The position numbers and the translations under genes are program-made. Positions 36,542-44,949 of a stretch of DNA of 64,000 nt are shown one piece after another; the stretch's first letter is position 1; the number at the start of each line of letters is the position of its first letter. This DNA comes from Nocardioides szechwanensis (GTDB lineage Bacteria > Actinomycetota > Actinomycetes > Propionibacteriales > Nocardioidaceae). The DNA is taken from contig NZ_FNIC01000001.1 of NCBI RefSeq assembly GCF_900103935.1, positions 505,203 to 569,202 of the forward strand, written 5' to 3'. The notes beneath the pieces are model-generated. The model had not been told where the DNA came from. It searched no databases and was given only the letters and a program-made list of their open reading frames with translations.

Positions 36542-37419
36542 TGCCGCGTAACGCCGAGGAGCTCGTGCAGCTCCTCGACGTCGAGCAGCTCGACCTCGAC
36601 CTGTTCCGCGGACAGCAGATGCCGTCGGTGCTGCCGCGCGTGTTCGGAGGGCAGGCGGCCGCGCAGGCGCTGGTCGCCGCCAGCCGCACCGTCGACCCGG
36701 CGTACGTCGTGCACTCGCTGCACTCCTACTTCCTCCAGCCCGGCGACACCGAGGCGCCGACCGTCTTCGACGTCGACAACCTGCGGGACGGGCGGTCCTT
36801 CGCGACCCGGCGTGTGGTGGCGCGCCAGCACGGGCGACCGATCTACGCGATGACGGCCAACTTCCAGCGGGCGGAGGAGGGCTTCGACCACGCGGAGCCG
36901 ATGCCCGAGGCGATCTCGCCGGAGGACGCGATCGACGCCCGCGCGGCGAGCCGGGCGCTCGACCCCGACCGCGACTCGGCGATGGACTCCGAGTGGGACG
37001 TCGTCGACTTCCGCTACGTCGGCAACTCCGCGGACGGCCTGCTGCCCCCCGAGGACGCGGCCACCGCGCGCCAGCGCTTCTGGCTGCGGGTCTCCTCGAA
37101 GCTGCCCGACGACCCGTTCTGGCACGTCGCGGCGTTCACCTACCTCTCCGACATGACGCTCATGGGCGCGGCGCTGGCGCCGCACGGCGTCCGGATGGGC
37201 GGACCCGAGATGCTGATCGCGTCACTCGACCACTCGATCTGGTTCCACCGGCCGTTCCGGGCCGACGAGTGGTGGCTCTACGACCAGGTCTCCCCGTCGG
37301 CGTCCGGGGGCCGCGGGCTGGTGCTCGCCAAGGTCTACACCCAGGACGGGACGCTGGTGGCGACCGTCGCGCAGGAGGCGCTGCTGCGCCGCCGTACCCC
37401 GTCGGAAGGAAGCCCGTGA
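36541..37419 (+). CDS. Acyl-CoA thioesterase II (TesB family), copy 1
   Basis: The protein has 292 residues built of two hot-dog folds: the first half with VFGGQAAAQALVAASRTVDP and HSLHSYFLQPGDTE, the second with ASLDHSIWFHRPFRADEWWL and SPSASGGRGLVLAKVY. These are TesB signatures; the Asp/Gln/Thr catalytic set is in the second half. Acyl-CoA is hydrolysed to free acid and CoA. Its stop overlaps the start of a close paralogue. Confidence 0.88.
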   Translation: MPRNAEELVQLLDVEQLDLDLFRGQQMPSVLPRVFGGQAAAQALVAASRTVDPAYVVHSLHSYFLQPGDTEAPTVFDVDNLRDGRSFATRRVVARQHGRPIYAMTANFQRAEEGFDHAEPMPEAISPEDAIDARAASRALDPDRDSAMDSEWDVVDFRYVGNSADGLLPPEDAATARQRFWLRVSSKLPDDPFWHVAAFTYLSDMTLMGAALAPHGVRMGGPEMLIASLDHSIWFHRPFRADEWWLYDQVSPSASGGRGLVLAKVYTQDGTLVATVAQEALLRRRTPSEGSP

Positions 37420-38300
37420 CCTCGTCAGCAGCCCAGGAGCTGGTCGGCCTGCTCGACCTCGAGACCATCGACAAGGACCTCTTCCGCGGGTCCCAGCCGG
37501 ACTCCGCGCGGGCGCGCGTGTACGGCGGTCAGGTGGCGGCGCAGGCGATGATCGCCGGGGCGCGGACCGTCGAGCCCGACTATGCGCTGCACTCGCTGCA
37601 CTCGTACTTCCTGCTGCCCGGTGACTACCAGGTTCCGATCATCTACGACGTCGAGCGGATCCGGGACGGGCGGTCGTTCAACACGCGGCGGGTGGTGGCG
37701 CGGCAGCACGGCCGGCCGATCTACTACCAGACCCTCAACTTCCAGCGGCCCGAGGAGGGCTACTCCCACCAGGACGCCATGCCCGCCGTCGGGACGCCCG
37801 AGGAGGGCTTCGACCTGGTCGACCTGATGCGGGCCCGCGGCAACGAGGAGGCCGACGCGCTCGGCAAGGAGTGGGCCGCGCTCGACGTGCGCTACCTCGG
37901 CAACTCGCGCACCGGTCTGCCGAAGGACCCCGACCACCCGGCGCAGGCGCGGATGTGGATCCGGATCAACGGCGAGATGGGCGACGACCCCCTCGAGCAC
38001 CTGGCGCTGTTCACCTACGCCAGCGACGTCAGTCTGCTCGGTGTGTCCCTCACGGCGCACGACGCCAACCCGGCGACGACACAGATGGCCTCGCTCGACC
38101 ACACGATCTGGTTCCACCGACCGTTCCGGGCCGACGAGTGGTGGCTCTACGACCAGTGGTCGCCGTCAGCCAGCGGAGGCCGCGGGCTCTCGCTCGGTCG
38201 GGTCTTCCAGCAGGACGGGACCTTGGTCGCGACCGTGGCGCAGGAGGGTCTGATCCGGCCGCGCCGGGACAAGACCGCCGGGCCTGGTCTGTCTGCCTGA
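37416..38300 (+). CDS. Acyl-CoA thioesterase II (TesB family), copy 2
   Basis: The protein has 294 residues, clearly a tandem paralogue of the preceding protein. Both share RDGRSFxTRRVVARQHGRPI, DHTIWFHRPFRADEWWLYDQ-type and SPSASGGRGL blocks, and differ mainly in the linker (VGTPEEGFDLVDLMRARGNE here). Two hot-dog folds. Either the pair forms a heteromer or the copies differ in chain-length preference; both are inference. Confidence 0.88.
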   Translation: MTSSAAQELVGLLDLETIDKDLFRGSQPDSARARVYGGQVAAQAMIAGARTVEPDYALHSLHSYFLLPGDYQVPIIYDVERIRDGRSFNTRRVVARQHGRPIYYQTLNFQRPEEGYSHQDAMPAVGTPEEGFDLVDLMRARGNEEADALGKEWAALDVRYLGNSRTGLPKDPDHPAQARMWIRINGEMGDDPLEHLALFTYASDVSLLGVSLTAHDANPATTQMASLDHTIWFHRPFRADEWWLYDQWSPSASGGRGLSLGRVFQQDGTLVATVAQEGLIRPRRDKTAGPGLSA

Positions 38301-38347
38301 GACACAAAGACGTGGTGCGAGGGGTTGGGGGGTGCCACGATCGGCCC

Positions 38348-38824
38348 GTGCCTACCTCGTCCGAGACGCCTCAGGGTGAGCCGTCGCGCTACGGCTGGTT
38401 CGTCGTCGACCGGGCTGGCGAGCGGCACTACTCCGGGGGAGGGTCGACCACGCCGTACCCGCCGCCTCCGAAGCCGGCCAAGCCGATGACGATCCGCATG
38501 TTCGTCGACGACGTCTCCGGCGTCGGGCTGTGGCCCGACCTGGCGTGGGACTATCCGGGCTCGCCGTTCGAGGACCTCTTCGACGACGAGCTCGAGAACA
38601 CCCTGCCCATCTCGCGCGAGCTGCGGGACAGCATCAGGGCGTGGGTCGACGAGTACACCGACTCCTTCGAGACCCCCATGGGCGTTGCCTGGCACGTGGA
38701 GCATGACCGGCGCGGGCTGCGGCTGAGCCAACAGCTACGCGCCGAGCTCGACAGCTCCGCGTTTCGTGTGCGGTACCTCGCCGACACCCAGACCGTTCGT
38801 CGGGAGCTGCGAGGCGGCTCCTGA
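38348..38824 (+). CDS. Uncharacterised protein
   Basis: The protein has 158 residues from a GTG. The first third is rich in Gly and Pro (HYSGGGSTTPYPPPPKPAKP); the rest is acidic and helical with MFVDDVSGVGLWPDLAWDYP, SIRAWVDEYTDSFETPMGVA and WHVEHDRRGLRLSQQLRAEL. I recognise no family. It lies between the thioesterase pair and the convergent MaoC gene, so transcription may be independent. Confidence 0.6.
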   Translation: MPTSSETPQGEPSRYGWFVVDRAGERHYSGGGSTTPYPPPPKPAKPMTIRMFVDDVSGVGLWPDLAWDYPGSPFEDLFDDELENTLPISRELRDSIRAWVDEYTDSFETPMGVAWHVEHDRRGLRLSQQLRAELDSSAFRVRYLADTQTVRRELRGGS

Positions 38825-38834
38825 GTGAGGGGCC

Positions 38835-39680
38835 TCAGAGCGCGGTGGTGACCCCCGCGAGGTGCGGGGCGCCGCTCCGGGGGCTGCTCAGGGAGAACGC
38901 GAAGCCGTCGTTGGTCGGCTTCGAGCCGAACGCCACGGAGCCGGGCAGCAGAATCGGCTTCTTGAACGCGACCTCCACGCGGACCGCGTTGGGCAGCCGG
39001 TTCTCGAGGGCGCCGACGCACCGAGCCTTGCTCCACATGCCGTGCGCGATCTGGCGGGGGAAGCCCAGCGCCTTCGCCGTGAGCAGGTAGAGGTGGATCG
39101 GGTTGTGGTCGCCCGACACCGCGGCGTAGCGCCGGCCCAGGTCGGCAGGCAGCTGCCAGACGGTTCCGGTCGGCGCGGCCTCGGGGAACGTCGTACCGGG
39201 GGAAGCGTCGTCGTCGCCCTTGCCGCGACGCAGGAACGTCGAGGTCTCCTCCCAGACCAGCTCGCCGCGCGAGTGGATGGTCGTGACCATGTCGAAGACC
39301 CGGCCCTTGGTGTGGGGGCGGAGGTGCTCGACGTGGGCGGTGACCTGGAGCTGCTCGGTGACGGCGATGGGCCGGTGCTGGGTGATGGAGTTCTCGAGGT
39401 GGACGGTCCCGATCGCGGGGAACGGGAACGCCGTGTCGGTCATGATCTCCATGTGCAGCCCGAACGCCAGCAGGTGCGGGTAGGTCAGCGGAAGCGTGTC
39501 CTTGCGGGGGAAGCCGCACAGGGCGGCGTACGCCGCGGCGTGGGCGACGTCGACCGGGACGTCGTGACGCGTCAGCGACAGGTCGGGCAGGTCTGTGCCG
39601 CTCTTGCGGATGCCCGGCAGGAGGTTGACGACCGGGATGGACGGGAGCGCCGCCTTGACCAGGACCGGGAGGCCGTCCAT
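38835..39680 (-). CDS. MaoC-like (R)-hydroxyacyl dehydratase, HtdX type
   Basis: The protein has 281 residues and two hot-dog halves; the C-terminal one carries the hydratase 2 motif YAAVSGDHNPIHLYLLTAKA near residue 190 with Asp and His catalytic residues. FGLHMEIMTDTAFPFPAIGT lies in the first half. Directly after fabG4 on the same strand, with the thiolase gene divergent. The order matches Rv0241c (HtdX)-Rv0242c (FabG4)-Rv0243 (FadA2) of M. tuberculosis. It probably removes water from 3-hydroxyacyl-CoA or -ACP. Confidence 0.85.
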   Translation of the reverse strand: MDGLPVLVKAALPSIPVVNLLPGIRKSGTDLPDLSLTRHDVPVDVAHAAAYAALCGFPRKDTLPLTYPHLLAFGLHMEIMTDTAFPFPAIGTVHLENSITQHRPIAVTEQLQVTAHVEHLRPHTKGRVFDMVTTIHSRGELVWEETSTFLRRGKGDDDASPGTTFPEAAPTGTVWQLPADLGRRYAAVSGDHNPIHLYLLTAKALGFPRQIAHGMWSKARCVGALENRLPNAVRVEVAFKKPILLPGSVAFGSKPTNDGFAFSLSSPRSGAPHLAGVTTAL

Positions 39681-39681
39681 G

Positions 39682-41016
39682 TCAGGCCCCCAGCATCATC
39701 TGGCCGCAGACACGCACGACGTTGCCGTTGACTGCGGTGGACGCGGGGTTGGCGTACCAGGCGATCGTCTCGGCGACGTCGACCGGCAGGCCGCCCTGCG
39801 ACATGGCGTTGAGGCGCTGGCCGACCTCGCGGGTGGCGAACGGCACGGCGGCGGTCATCTGCGTGATGATGAAGCCGGGCGCGACGGCGTTGATGGTGAT
39901 GCCGTCCGTCAGCTCGTCGGCCAGTGAGTCGACGAAGCCGATGACGCCGGCCTTGGAGGCGGCGTAGTTGGTCTGGCCGACGTTGCCGGCGATGCCTGCG
40001 ATGCTCGCGACGCCGACGATCGAGCCGCCCTTGTTGACGACGCCCTGGTCGATCAGCTCGCGGGTGATCAGCTCGGGTGCGGTCAGGTTGACGGCGATCA
40101 CGGACTCCCAGCGGGGCTCGTCCATGTTGGCGAGCTTCTTGTCCCGGGTGATGCCGGCGTTGTGGACGACGACGTCGACCCCGCCGTGCTTCTCCTTGAG
40201 GTGGTGGGCGATCCGCTGCGGGGCGTCCTTGCCGGTGATGTCGAGGGTCAGCCAGTCACCGTCGAGCTCCTTCATGAGCGACTGCAGCTCGCTCGCGGCC
40301 TGGGGCACGTCGACGCCGACGACGGTCGCGCCGTCGCGGTGGAGCACGCGGGCGATCTGCTCGCCGATGCCACGGCTGGCGCCGGTGACCAGGGCGACCT
40401 TGCCGGTCAGGGGGCGGGTCCAGTCGGTGACCTCGGGCGCGTCCGTGGTCCCGTGGGCGCCGATGCGGACGACCTGGCCGGAGACGTAGGCGGACTTGGG
40501 GGAGAGCAGGAAGCCCAGGGTGCTGGTGGCCGCGCCCTCGGCGCCCTCGGCCACGTAGACCAGCTGCACGGTGCCGCCGCGGCCGATCTCCTTGCCGAGG
40601 CTGCGGGTGAAGCCCTCGAGCGCGCGCTGGGCGACCCGCTCGGGGCCCTCGAGGAGCTCAGGGGGAGTGCCGAGCACGACGACGCGGGGGCACGACTCCA
40701 GGCTGCGCATGACGGGGGTGAAGAAGTCGCGCAGTGCCACGAGGTCGGCGCTCGTCGTGATCCCGGTCGCGTCGAAGACGAGGCCCTTGAACCGCTCGCC
40801 GTCCCCGGCCGCCTCGGCGGAGGCGATGCCGAGGGTGTCGAGCAGGCCAGGGAGGGACTCGGCGAGGCGGCCGCGGCCACCGACGAGGACGGTGCCGTCG
40901 ACCAGGGGTGCGCCGTCGACGTACCGCTCCAGCTTCATCGGAGCGGGCAGGCTGAGGTTCTTGACCAGCAGCTTGCCGATGGGGGTCTGCGTGAAGCCCT
41001 GGTAGCGGTCGCTCAT
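39682..41016 (-). CDS. fabG4: High-molecular-weight 3-oxoacyl reductase, FabG4 type
   Basis: The protein has 444 residues, far longer than a standard FabG (about 250). The N-terminal half is a degenerate flavodoxin-like domain with SLPAPMKLERYVDGAPLVDG; the C-terminal half is a full SDR: KVALVTGASRGIGEQIAR near residue 220, VVVHNAGITRDKKLANM, IVGVASIAG and the catalytic Tyr-x3-Lys in YAASKAGVIGFV near residue 350. This two-domain form is FabG4 of M. tuberculosis, which uses NADH with CoA substrates. ATG-41016 follows GGAGGAC. Confidence 0.88.
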   Translation of the reverse strand: MSDRYQGFTQTPIGKLLVKNLSLPAPMKLERYVDGAPLVDGTVLVGGRGRLAESLPGLLDTLGIASAEAAGDGERFKGLVFDATGITTSADLVALRDFFTPVMRSLESCPRVVVLGTPPELLEGPERVAQRALEGFTRSLGKEIGRGGTVQLVYVAEGAEGAATSTLGFLLSPKSAYVSGQVVRIGAHGTTDAPEVTDWTRPLTGKVALVTGASRGIGEQIARVLHRDGATVVGVDVPQAASELQSLMKELDGDWLTLDITGKDAPQRIAHHLKEKHGGVDVVVHNAGITRDKKLANMDEPRWESVIAVNLTAPELITRELIDQGVVNKGGSIVGVASIAGIAGNVGQTNYAASKAGVIGFVDSLADELTDGITINAVAPGFIITQMTAAVPFATREVGQRLNAMSQGGLPVDVAETIAWYANPASTAVNGNVVRVCGQMMLGA

Positions 41017-41056
41017 GGGGTGCTGTCCTCCGTGGAGTCGTGGGTGCTTTGGAACA

Positions 41057-41075
41057 TGTAACTGCAGGTGTAACT
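41057..41075. promoter_or_regulatory. Direct repeat TGTAACT x2 in the fabG4-thiolase intergenic region
   Basis: TGTAACT occurs at 41057-41063 and 41069-41075, one helical-turn-scale spacing of 12 bases. It lies in the divergent intergenic region, 41 bases from the fabG4 start and 72 from the thiolase start, and could be a regulator site for both. Confidence 0.35.
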
Positions 41076-41146
41076 CGGAGTCCACATTTCGTGACCTGCC
41101 CCTCATTGCCTTCTCTGACCGCGAGCGGCGGGCCAGGATGTGCTCC

Positions 41147-42430
41147 ATGAACGAACGTACTCGTCGCGTCGCCGTCATCGGCGGCAACCGGATCCCCTTT
41201 GCCCGCTCGAACACCGTCTACGCCGGTGTCTCCAACCAGGACATGCTGACCGCCGCGATCGACGGCCTGGTCACGCGCTTCGGGCTGGAGGGGGAGCGTC
41301 TCGGTGAGGTCGTCGCCGGGGCCGTGCTCAAGCACGCCCGCGACTTCAACCTGACCCGTGAGTCGGTCCTCGGCTCCAAGCTGTCGCCCGAGACGCCCGC
41401 CACCGACATCCAGCAAGCGTGCGGCACCGGCCTGCAGGCGGCCATTCAGGTCGCGAACAAGATCGCCCTCGGTCAGATCGAGGTCGGCATCGCAGGCGGC
41501 ACCGACACCACGTCGGACGCCCCGGTCGCGATCAGCGACAAGCTGCGCAAGAAGCTCATGAAGGTCAACGCCGCGCGTGACACCAAGTCGCGCCTCGCCG
41601 CGCTCGCGGCCATCCGGCCCGGCGACATCGGCCTGGAGATCCCGCAGAACGGTGAGCCGCGCACGCGGCTGTCGATGGGCGAGCACGCCGCTCTGACTGC
41701 GCTGGAGTGGCAGGTCGGCCGCGAGGAGCAGGACCTGCTCGCCGCCACGTCGCACCAGAACCTGGCCAAGGCGTACGAGGCCGGCTTCCTCGACGACCAG
41801 GTGACGCCGTTCCGCGGTGTCGAGCGCGACAACAACCTGCGCCCGGACTCCTCGGTCGAGAAGCTCGGCAAGCTCAAGCCGGCCTTCGGCAAGGGTGAGG
41901 CCGCGACCATGACCGCCGGCAACTCCACCCCGCTGACCGACGGCGCCTCGGTGGTGCTGCTGGCCTCCGAGGAGTGGGCCGAGGAGCGGGGCCTTCCGGT
42001 GCTGGCGTACCTGACCGCTTACGAGACCGCCGCGGTCGACTACGTCCACGGCGGGGAGGGGCTGTTGATGGCGCCGGCCTACGCGATGGCGCGGATGCTG
42101 GCCCGCGAGGGGCTCACGCTGCAGGACTTCGACTTCTACGAGATCCACGAGGCGTTCGCGTCCCAGGTGCTCTCCACCCTCAAGGCGTGGGAGGACCCGG
42201 TGTTCTGCAAGGAGCGCCTCGGTCTCGACGCACCGCTGGGCTCGATCGACCGCACCAAGCTCAACGTCAACGGTTCGTCGCTCGCCGCTGGCCACCCGTT
42301 CGCGGCGACCGGCGGCCGGATCGTGAACGTGCTCGCCAAGCTCCTGGCGGAGAAGGGGTCGGGCCGTGGCGTGATCTCGGTCTGCGCAGCGGGCGGCCAG
42401 GGCGTCACCGCGATCCTCGAGCGTCCCTGA
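41147..42430 (+). CDS. Acetyl-CoA acyltransferase (thiolase), FadA2-like
   Basis: The protein has 427 residues. Thiolase active-site residues are all present: nucleophile Cys in DIQQACGTGLQAAIQ near 92, FYEIHEAFA near 333, LAAGHPFAATGGR with His near 383, and VISVCAAGGQGVT with Cys near 413. Length and context match FadA2/FadI-type thiolases. Divergent from fabG4; together with MaoC and FabG4 it could act in beta-oxidation or chain elongation. Confidence 0.88.
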   Translation: MNERTRRVAVIGGNRIPFARSNTVYAGVSNQDMLTAAIDGLVTRFGLEGERLGEVVAGAVLKHARDFNLTRESVLGSKLSPETPATDIQQACGTGLQAAIQVANKIALGQIEVGIAGGTDTTSDAPVAISDKLRKKLMKVNAARDTKSRLAALAAIRPGDIGLEIPQNGEPRTRLSMGEHAALTALEWQVGREEQDLLAATSHQNLAKAYEAGFLDDQVTPFRGVERDNNLRPDSSVEKLGKLKPAFGKGEAATMTAGNSTPLTDGASVVLLASEEWAEERGLPVLAYLTAYETAAVDYVHGGEGLLMAPAYAMARMLAREGLTLQDFDFYEIHEAFASQVLSTLKAWEDPVFCKERLGLDAPLGSIDRTKLNVNGSSLAAGHPFAATGGRIVNVLAKLLAEKGSGRGVISVCAAGGQGVTAILERP

Positions 42431-42438
42431 TCCAACCT

Positions 42439-42477
42439 CGTCGCCCTCGCGCCAGCCTCGGCTGCGCGGGGGCGACG
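42439..42477. terminator. Bidirectional hairpin between thiolase and TetR genes
   Basis: CGTCGCCC (42439-42446) pairs with GGGCGACG (42470-42477), 8-bp stem with a 23-base loop between convergent stops. Confidence 0.5.
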
Positions 42478-42481
42478 CCGT

Positions 42482-43174
42482 TCAACGGGTGACGAGGCCG
42501 AGCGCCGACGCGACGAGATGGCTGCGGACCTGCTCTGACGAGATCACCCCGACGGTGGGGATTCCCGGGGCAGCCTCCTTCACCAGGATGCCGACGCGGG
42601 CGAGCTGCAAGGCGCCGAGCCCCATCGCGTAGAGGATGTTCGCCAGCACCGTGGCGTCATCGCTGGCGATCGTGAAGTCGCCCGACTCCACGCCGGCCTC
42701 GATCGCGTTGGACAGCACGACCAGGCACGACGAGATCCCTCGCCCGAGGCGGAAGAGCGCGCTCTCCGAGATCTCGTCGAGCAGCTCGGGGCCGGGCCGG
42801 CGCATCAGTGCCTGGGCGCAGTCGACGAACGCGGGGTGCGCCAACCCGTAGTCGACGAACGCGCCGACGATCGCCTGCAACCTCTCGGTCGGCGTGGGCG
42901 CCGCCTCGTCCACGAGCACGATCGCCTCACGGAGCTCGTCGAGGTATCCGACCAAGGTCAGGGCGAAGAGCTCCTCCTTGCCGGTGAAGTGTCGATAGAC
43001 GATCGCGCGGTTGATGCCGACCGCTCGCGCGATGTCCTCGATCTGGGCATCGCGCACGCCGCGCTCGTCGAACAGGGTCCGCGTCGCGGCGATGATGTCG
43101 GCCTCGCGGGCACGCCTGCGGATGGCGGCTGCCCGGCGGCGACCGTCGGTCTCGGGAGCCCGTGTCGTGCTCAT
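42482..43174 (-). CDS. TetR-family regulator
   Basis: The protein has 230 residues. The N-terminal HTH (about residues 22-65) reads IIAATRTLFDERGVRDAQIE, DIARAVGINRAIVYRHFTGK with the conserved YRHF. The ligand domain has AFVDYGLAHPAFVDCAQALM, similar to fatty-acid-linked TetR proteins. Start 43174 is supported by a TATCGT box seven bases upstream; an earlier in-frame ATG at 43183 would overlap that box. It probably controls the neighbouring lipid genes or itself through the 12-bp dyad upstream. Confidence 0.85.
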   Translation of the reverse strand: MSTTRAPETDGRRRAAAIRRRAREADIIAATRTLFDERGVRDAQIEDIARAVGINRAIVYRHFTGKEELFALTLVGYLDELREAIVLVDEAAPTPTERLQAIVGAFVDYGLAHPAFVDCAQALMRRPGPELLDEISESALFRLGRGISSCLVVLSNAIEAGVESGDFTIASDDATVLANILYAMGLGALQLARVGILVKEAAPGIPTVGVISSEQVRSHLVASALGLVTR

Positions 43175-43181
43175 GCGACAC

Positions 43182-43187
43182 ACGATA
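43182..43187 (-). promoter_or_regulatory. -10 box TATCGT for TetR gene
   Basis: On the minus strand TATCGT-N7-ATG(43174), next to the operator dyad at 43190-43216. Confidence 0.4.
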
Positions 43188-43189
43188 GA

Positions 43190-43216
43190 AGATGTGCAAC
43201 TCCCAGTTGCACATCT
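43190..43216. promoter_or_regulatory. TetR operator candidate
   Basis: AGATGTGCAACT and AGTTGCACATCT are perfect 12-bp inverted arms separated by CCC. The site covers the -35 region of the TetR gene, typical of autoregulation. Confidence 0.7.
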
Positions 43217-43263
43217 GTGACATGTTGCTCAAAGTCAGCCGTCGCGCACCGGACCGCCGGCCC

Positions 43264-44571
43264 CTACTCGAGCCGTGGTCGGCTGCGCATCCAGTCGGGC
43301 GGATGACCGTGGTGGTGCGGCGGGAGGAACTCCGGCAGCCCGTCGTCGCTGTTGATCCGAACCTGCCACGGCGTCTGGTGGATCGTTCGGTGGTGGTGGC
43401 CGCACACGAGCACCAGGTTGGACAGCGACGTCTCGCCACCCTCGAACCACGGCACCACGTGATGCGCGTGTCCCATCACCGGCGGCCGCGTGCAGCCCGG
43501 GAACGCGCAGTGGCGGTCACGTTGCACGAGGGCCCGCCAGAGCGCGGCGGTCACCAGTCGATGGGTGCGTCCGACGTCGAGCACCTCGCCCGCGGTGCCG
43601 AGGGTCATGGGGATGACGTCGGCGTCGCATGCGAGCCGGCGTACGACGGACGGCGCGAGCTCGAGCCCGTCCTCGGTGACCCCCCGGCTGGCCAGCTCGC
43701 CGCGCAGCGTCTCAAGGTCTGTGGTGACCGTGACCCGCGGACGCGCGCCGTGGCACTCGGGCGGCAGGTCGGAGTCGAGACCATGCTGAGCCAGCGCCAC
43801 CAGCGCGTCCCACATGCGCACGCCGTAGTCGCGGGCGTCCGGCAGCTGTCGGCAGGTGGTGGTGTCCGTCTCGGGGACCGGTGCAGTCAGCGGGAGCAGG
43901 GCCGCGCGCAGCACCGCCCCGTCCTCCACCGATCCGCGGCCCTTGACCCGGATGCCACCGGCACCGTCGTCGGTGATCGACAGGAACCTGCGCTGGTGCG
44001 CCACCCGGTCCTCGCGGTCGAGCTGGGCCTCGCGTGCCCGCACCGTGCTCTCGGGGTCGACGATCTCGATCACGCCGCGGGCATGGCGGGCCAGTTCCGT
44101 GGCGGTGAGTCGGGTGGCCTCGGAGAGCAGGGCTCGCTCGGCTTGGTCACGGATCTCCTCGTCGCCCGGCAGGCGGTCGACAGCATCGAGCACCACGTCG
44201 GCCTGTTCCGGACTGATGGAGCCCGAGCCGAGGTCCTCGAGCGTGGCGGGATGCTCGGCGACGAGCTCGCGCGCGTGGTCGACGATCTGTTTGCCCTGCC
44301 CCCGCCGTACGCCGGCCAGATGGGTGTACCAGTCGACGGTCGACCCCCAGCCGAGCCGCCGACGCGCGATGTCGCGGCCGTCGATCTCCGCGAGCAGCGG
44401 CGCCTCCAAGGCGCGGATGCGGGAGCGGAGCCGTTGCAGCTCCTCGACGAGCGACACCAGCTCGTGGTCGGGCGTGTCGACCCAGTCGATGCCGAGAAGG
44501 CCACCGAGGAGGGCAGCCGCGTCGACCACCAGGTCGTGGGGTGTGGGGAGAGGAAGCGCCGAGATCGCCAT
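43264..44571 (-). CDS. DUF222 protein with C-terminal HNH endonuclease domain
   Basis: The protein has 435 residues. The DUF222 (13E12) region fills the first 300 residues, with LVSLVEELQRLRSRIRALEA and LGWGSTVDWYTHLAGVRRGQ. The HNH domain is at the end: RDRHCAFPGCTRPPVMGHAH, HVVPWFEGGETSLSNLVLVC, GHHHRTIH, giving the two CxxC-like pairs and His-Asn-His core. This family is multi-copy in actinobacteria and not clearly mobile; a second member is cut by the left window edge. It lies next to the interrupted ligase. Confidence 0.85.
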   Translation of the reverse strand: MAISALPLPTPHDLVVDAAALLGGLLGIDWVDTPDHELVSLVEELQRLRSRIRALEAPLLAEIDGRDIARRRLGWGSTVDWYTHLAGVRRGQGKQIVDHARELVAEHPATLEDLGSGSISPEQADVVLDAVDRLPGDEEIRDQAERALLSEATRLTATELARHARGVIEIVDPESTVRAREAQLDREDRVAHQRRFLSITDDGAGGIRVKGRGSVEDGAVLRAALLPLTAPVPETDTTTCRQLPDARDYGVRMWDALVALAQHGLDSDLPPECHGARPRVTVTTDLETLRGELASRGVTEDGLELAPSVVRRLACDADVIPMTLGTAGEVLDVGRTHRLVTAALWRALVQRDRHCAFPGCTRPPVMGHAHHVVPWFEGGETSLSNLVLVCGHHHRTIHQTPWQVRINSDDGLPEFLPPHHHGHPPDWMRSRPRLE

Positions 44572-44670
44572 GGCGACAGGGAACCAGCGGACCCCGACAC
44601 CGACGACCCACCACGAGCCCGACTGTGGAAACCCCCGACGCAGCGCCCCCTGTGGGCGACAGCTGGCCAG

Positions 44671-44934
44671 TCAGCGACCGAACAGCTCCCGCACCGTCGC
44701 CACCGTGTCGGCCTCAGCGGCCGGCTTGTCGTCGCGGTAGCGCACCACCCGCGCGAAGCGCAGGGCCATCCCCGCGGGGTAGCGGCTCGACTGCTGCACC
44801 CCGTCGAGCGCGATCTCGACGACCTGCTCAGGCCGCACGTGTACGACGTGCCCGGACCGCGACGTCTCCAGCGCGAGGAAGCGCTCGGTCTGCCACGCCA
44901 GCACCTCGTCGGTCATCCCCTTGAACGTCTTGCA
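44671..44934 (-). pseudogene. ATP-dependent DNA ligase, C-terminal fragment disrupted by an integrating element
   Basis: The minus-strand frame reads [20 protein letters not shown], then [40 protein letters not shown] and ends [16 protein letters not shown]. These are the closing motifs of actinobacterial ATP-dependent ligases (LigB type), including the OB-domain RPxxVVEIA and RFxRxxRxRxDK blocks. The frame joins foreign sequence at about 44,935, 16 bases from the integrase start codon. The catalytic adenylation domain is absent from the window, so the gene is broken here. Confidence 0.85.
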
Positions 44935-44949
44935 GGGTACAATTTCAGG
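44917..44949. other. attL of the integrated element
   Basis: The ligase sequence AAGACGTTCAAGGGG (minus strand, 44917-44931) borders GTACCCTGC and the integrase promoter. Intact relatives read GKTFKG where this reads CKTFKG, so the crossover lies in or just outside the AAGACG part. Exact core bases cannot be set without attR or attB. Confidence 0.55.
44938..44943 (+). promoter_or_regulatory. -10 box TACAAT of the integrase, at the att junction
   Basis: TACAAT lies six bases before the integrase ATG at 44950. Everything upstream that would be the -35 zone is ligase DNA in the integrated state, so the promoter context should differ between integrated and excised forms. Confidence 0.5.

Noticed and set aside
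43192..44949. Long plus-strand extension upstream of the integrase
   Set aside because: It runs antisense through the HNH protein and the ligase remnant. The integrase proper begins at ATG-44950, with the catalytic Ser at residue 10 and a -10 box six bases before it.
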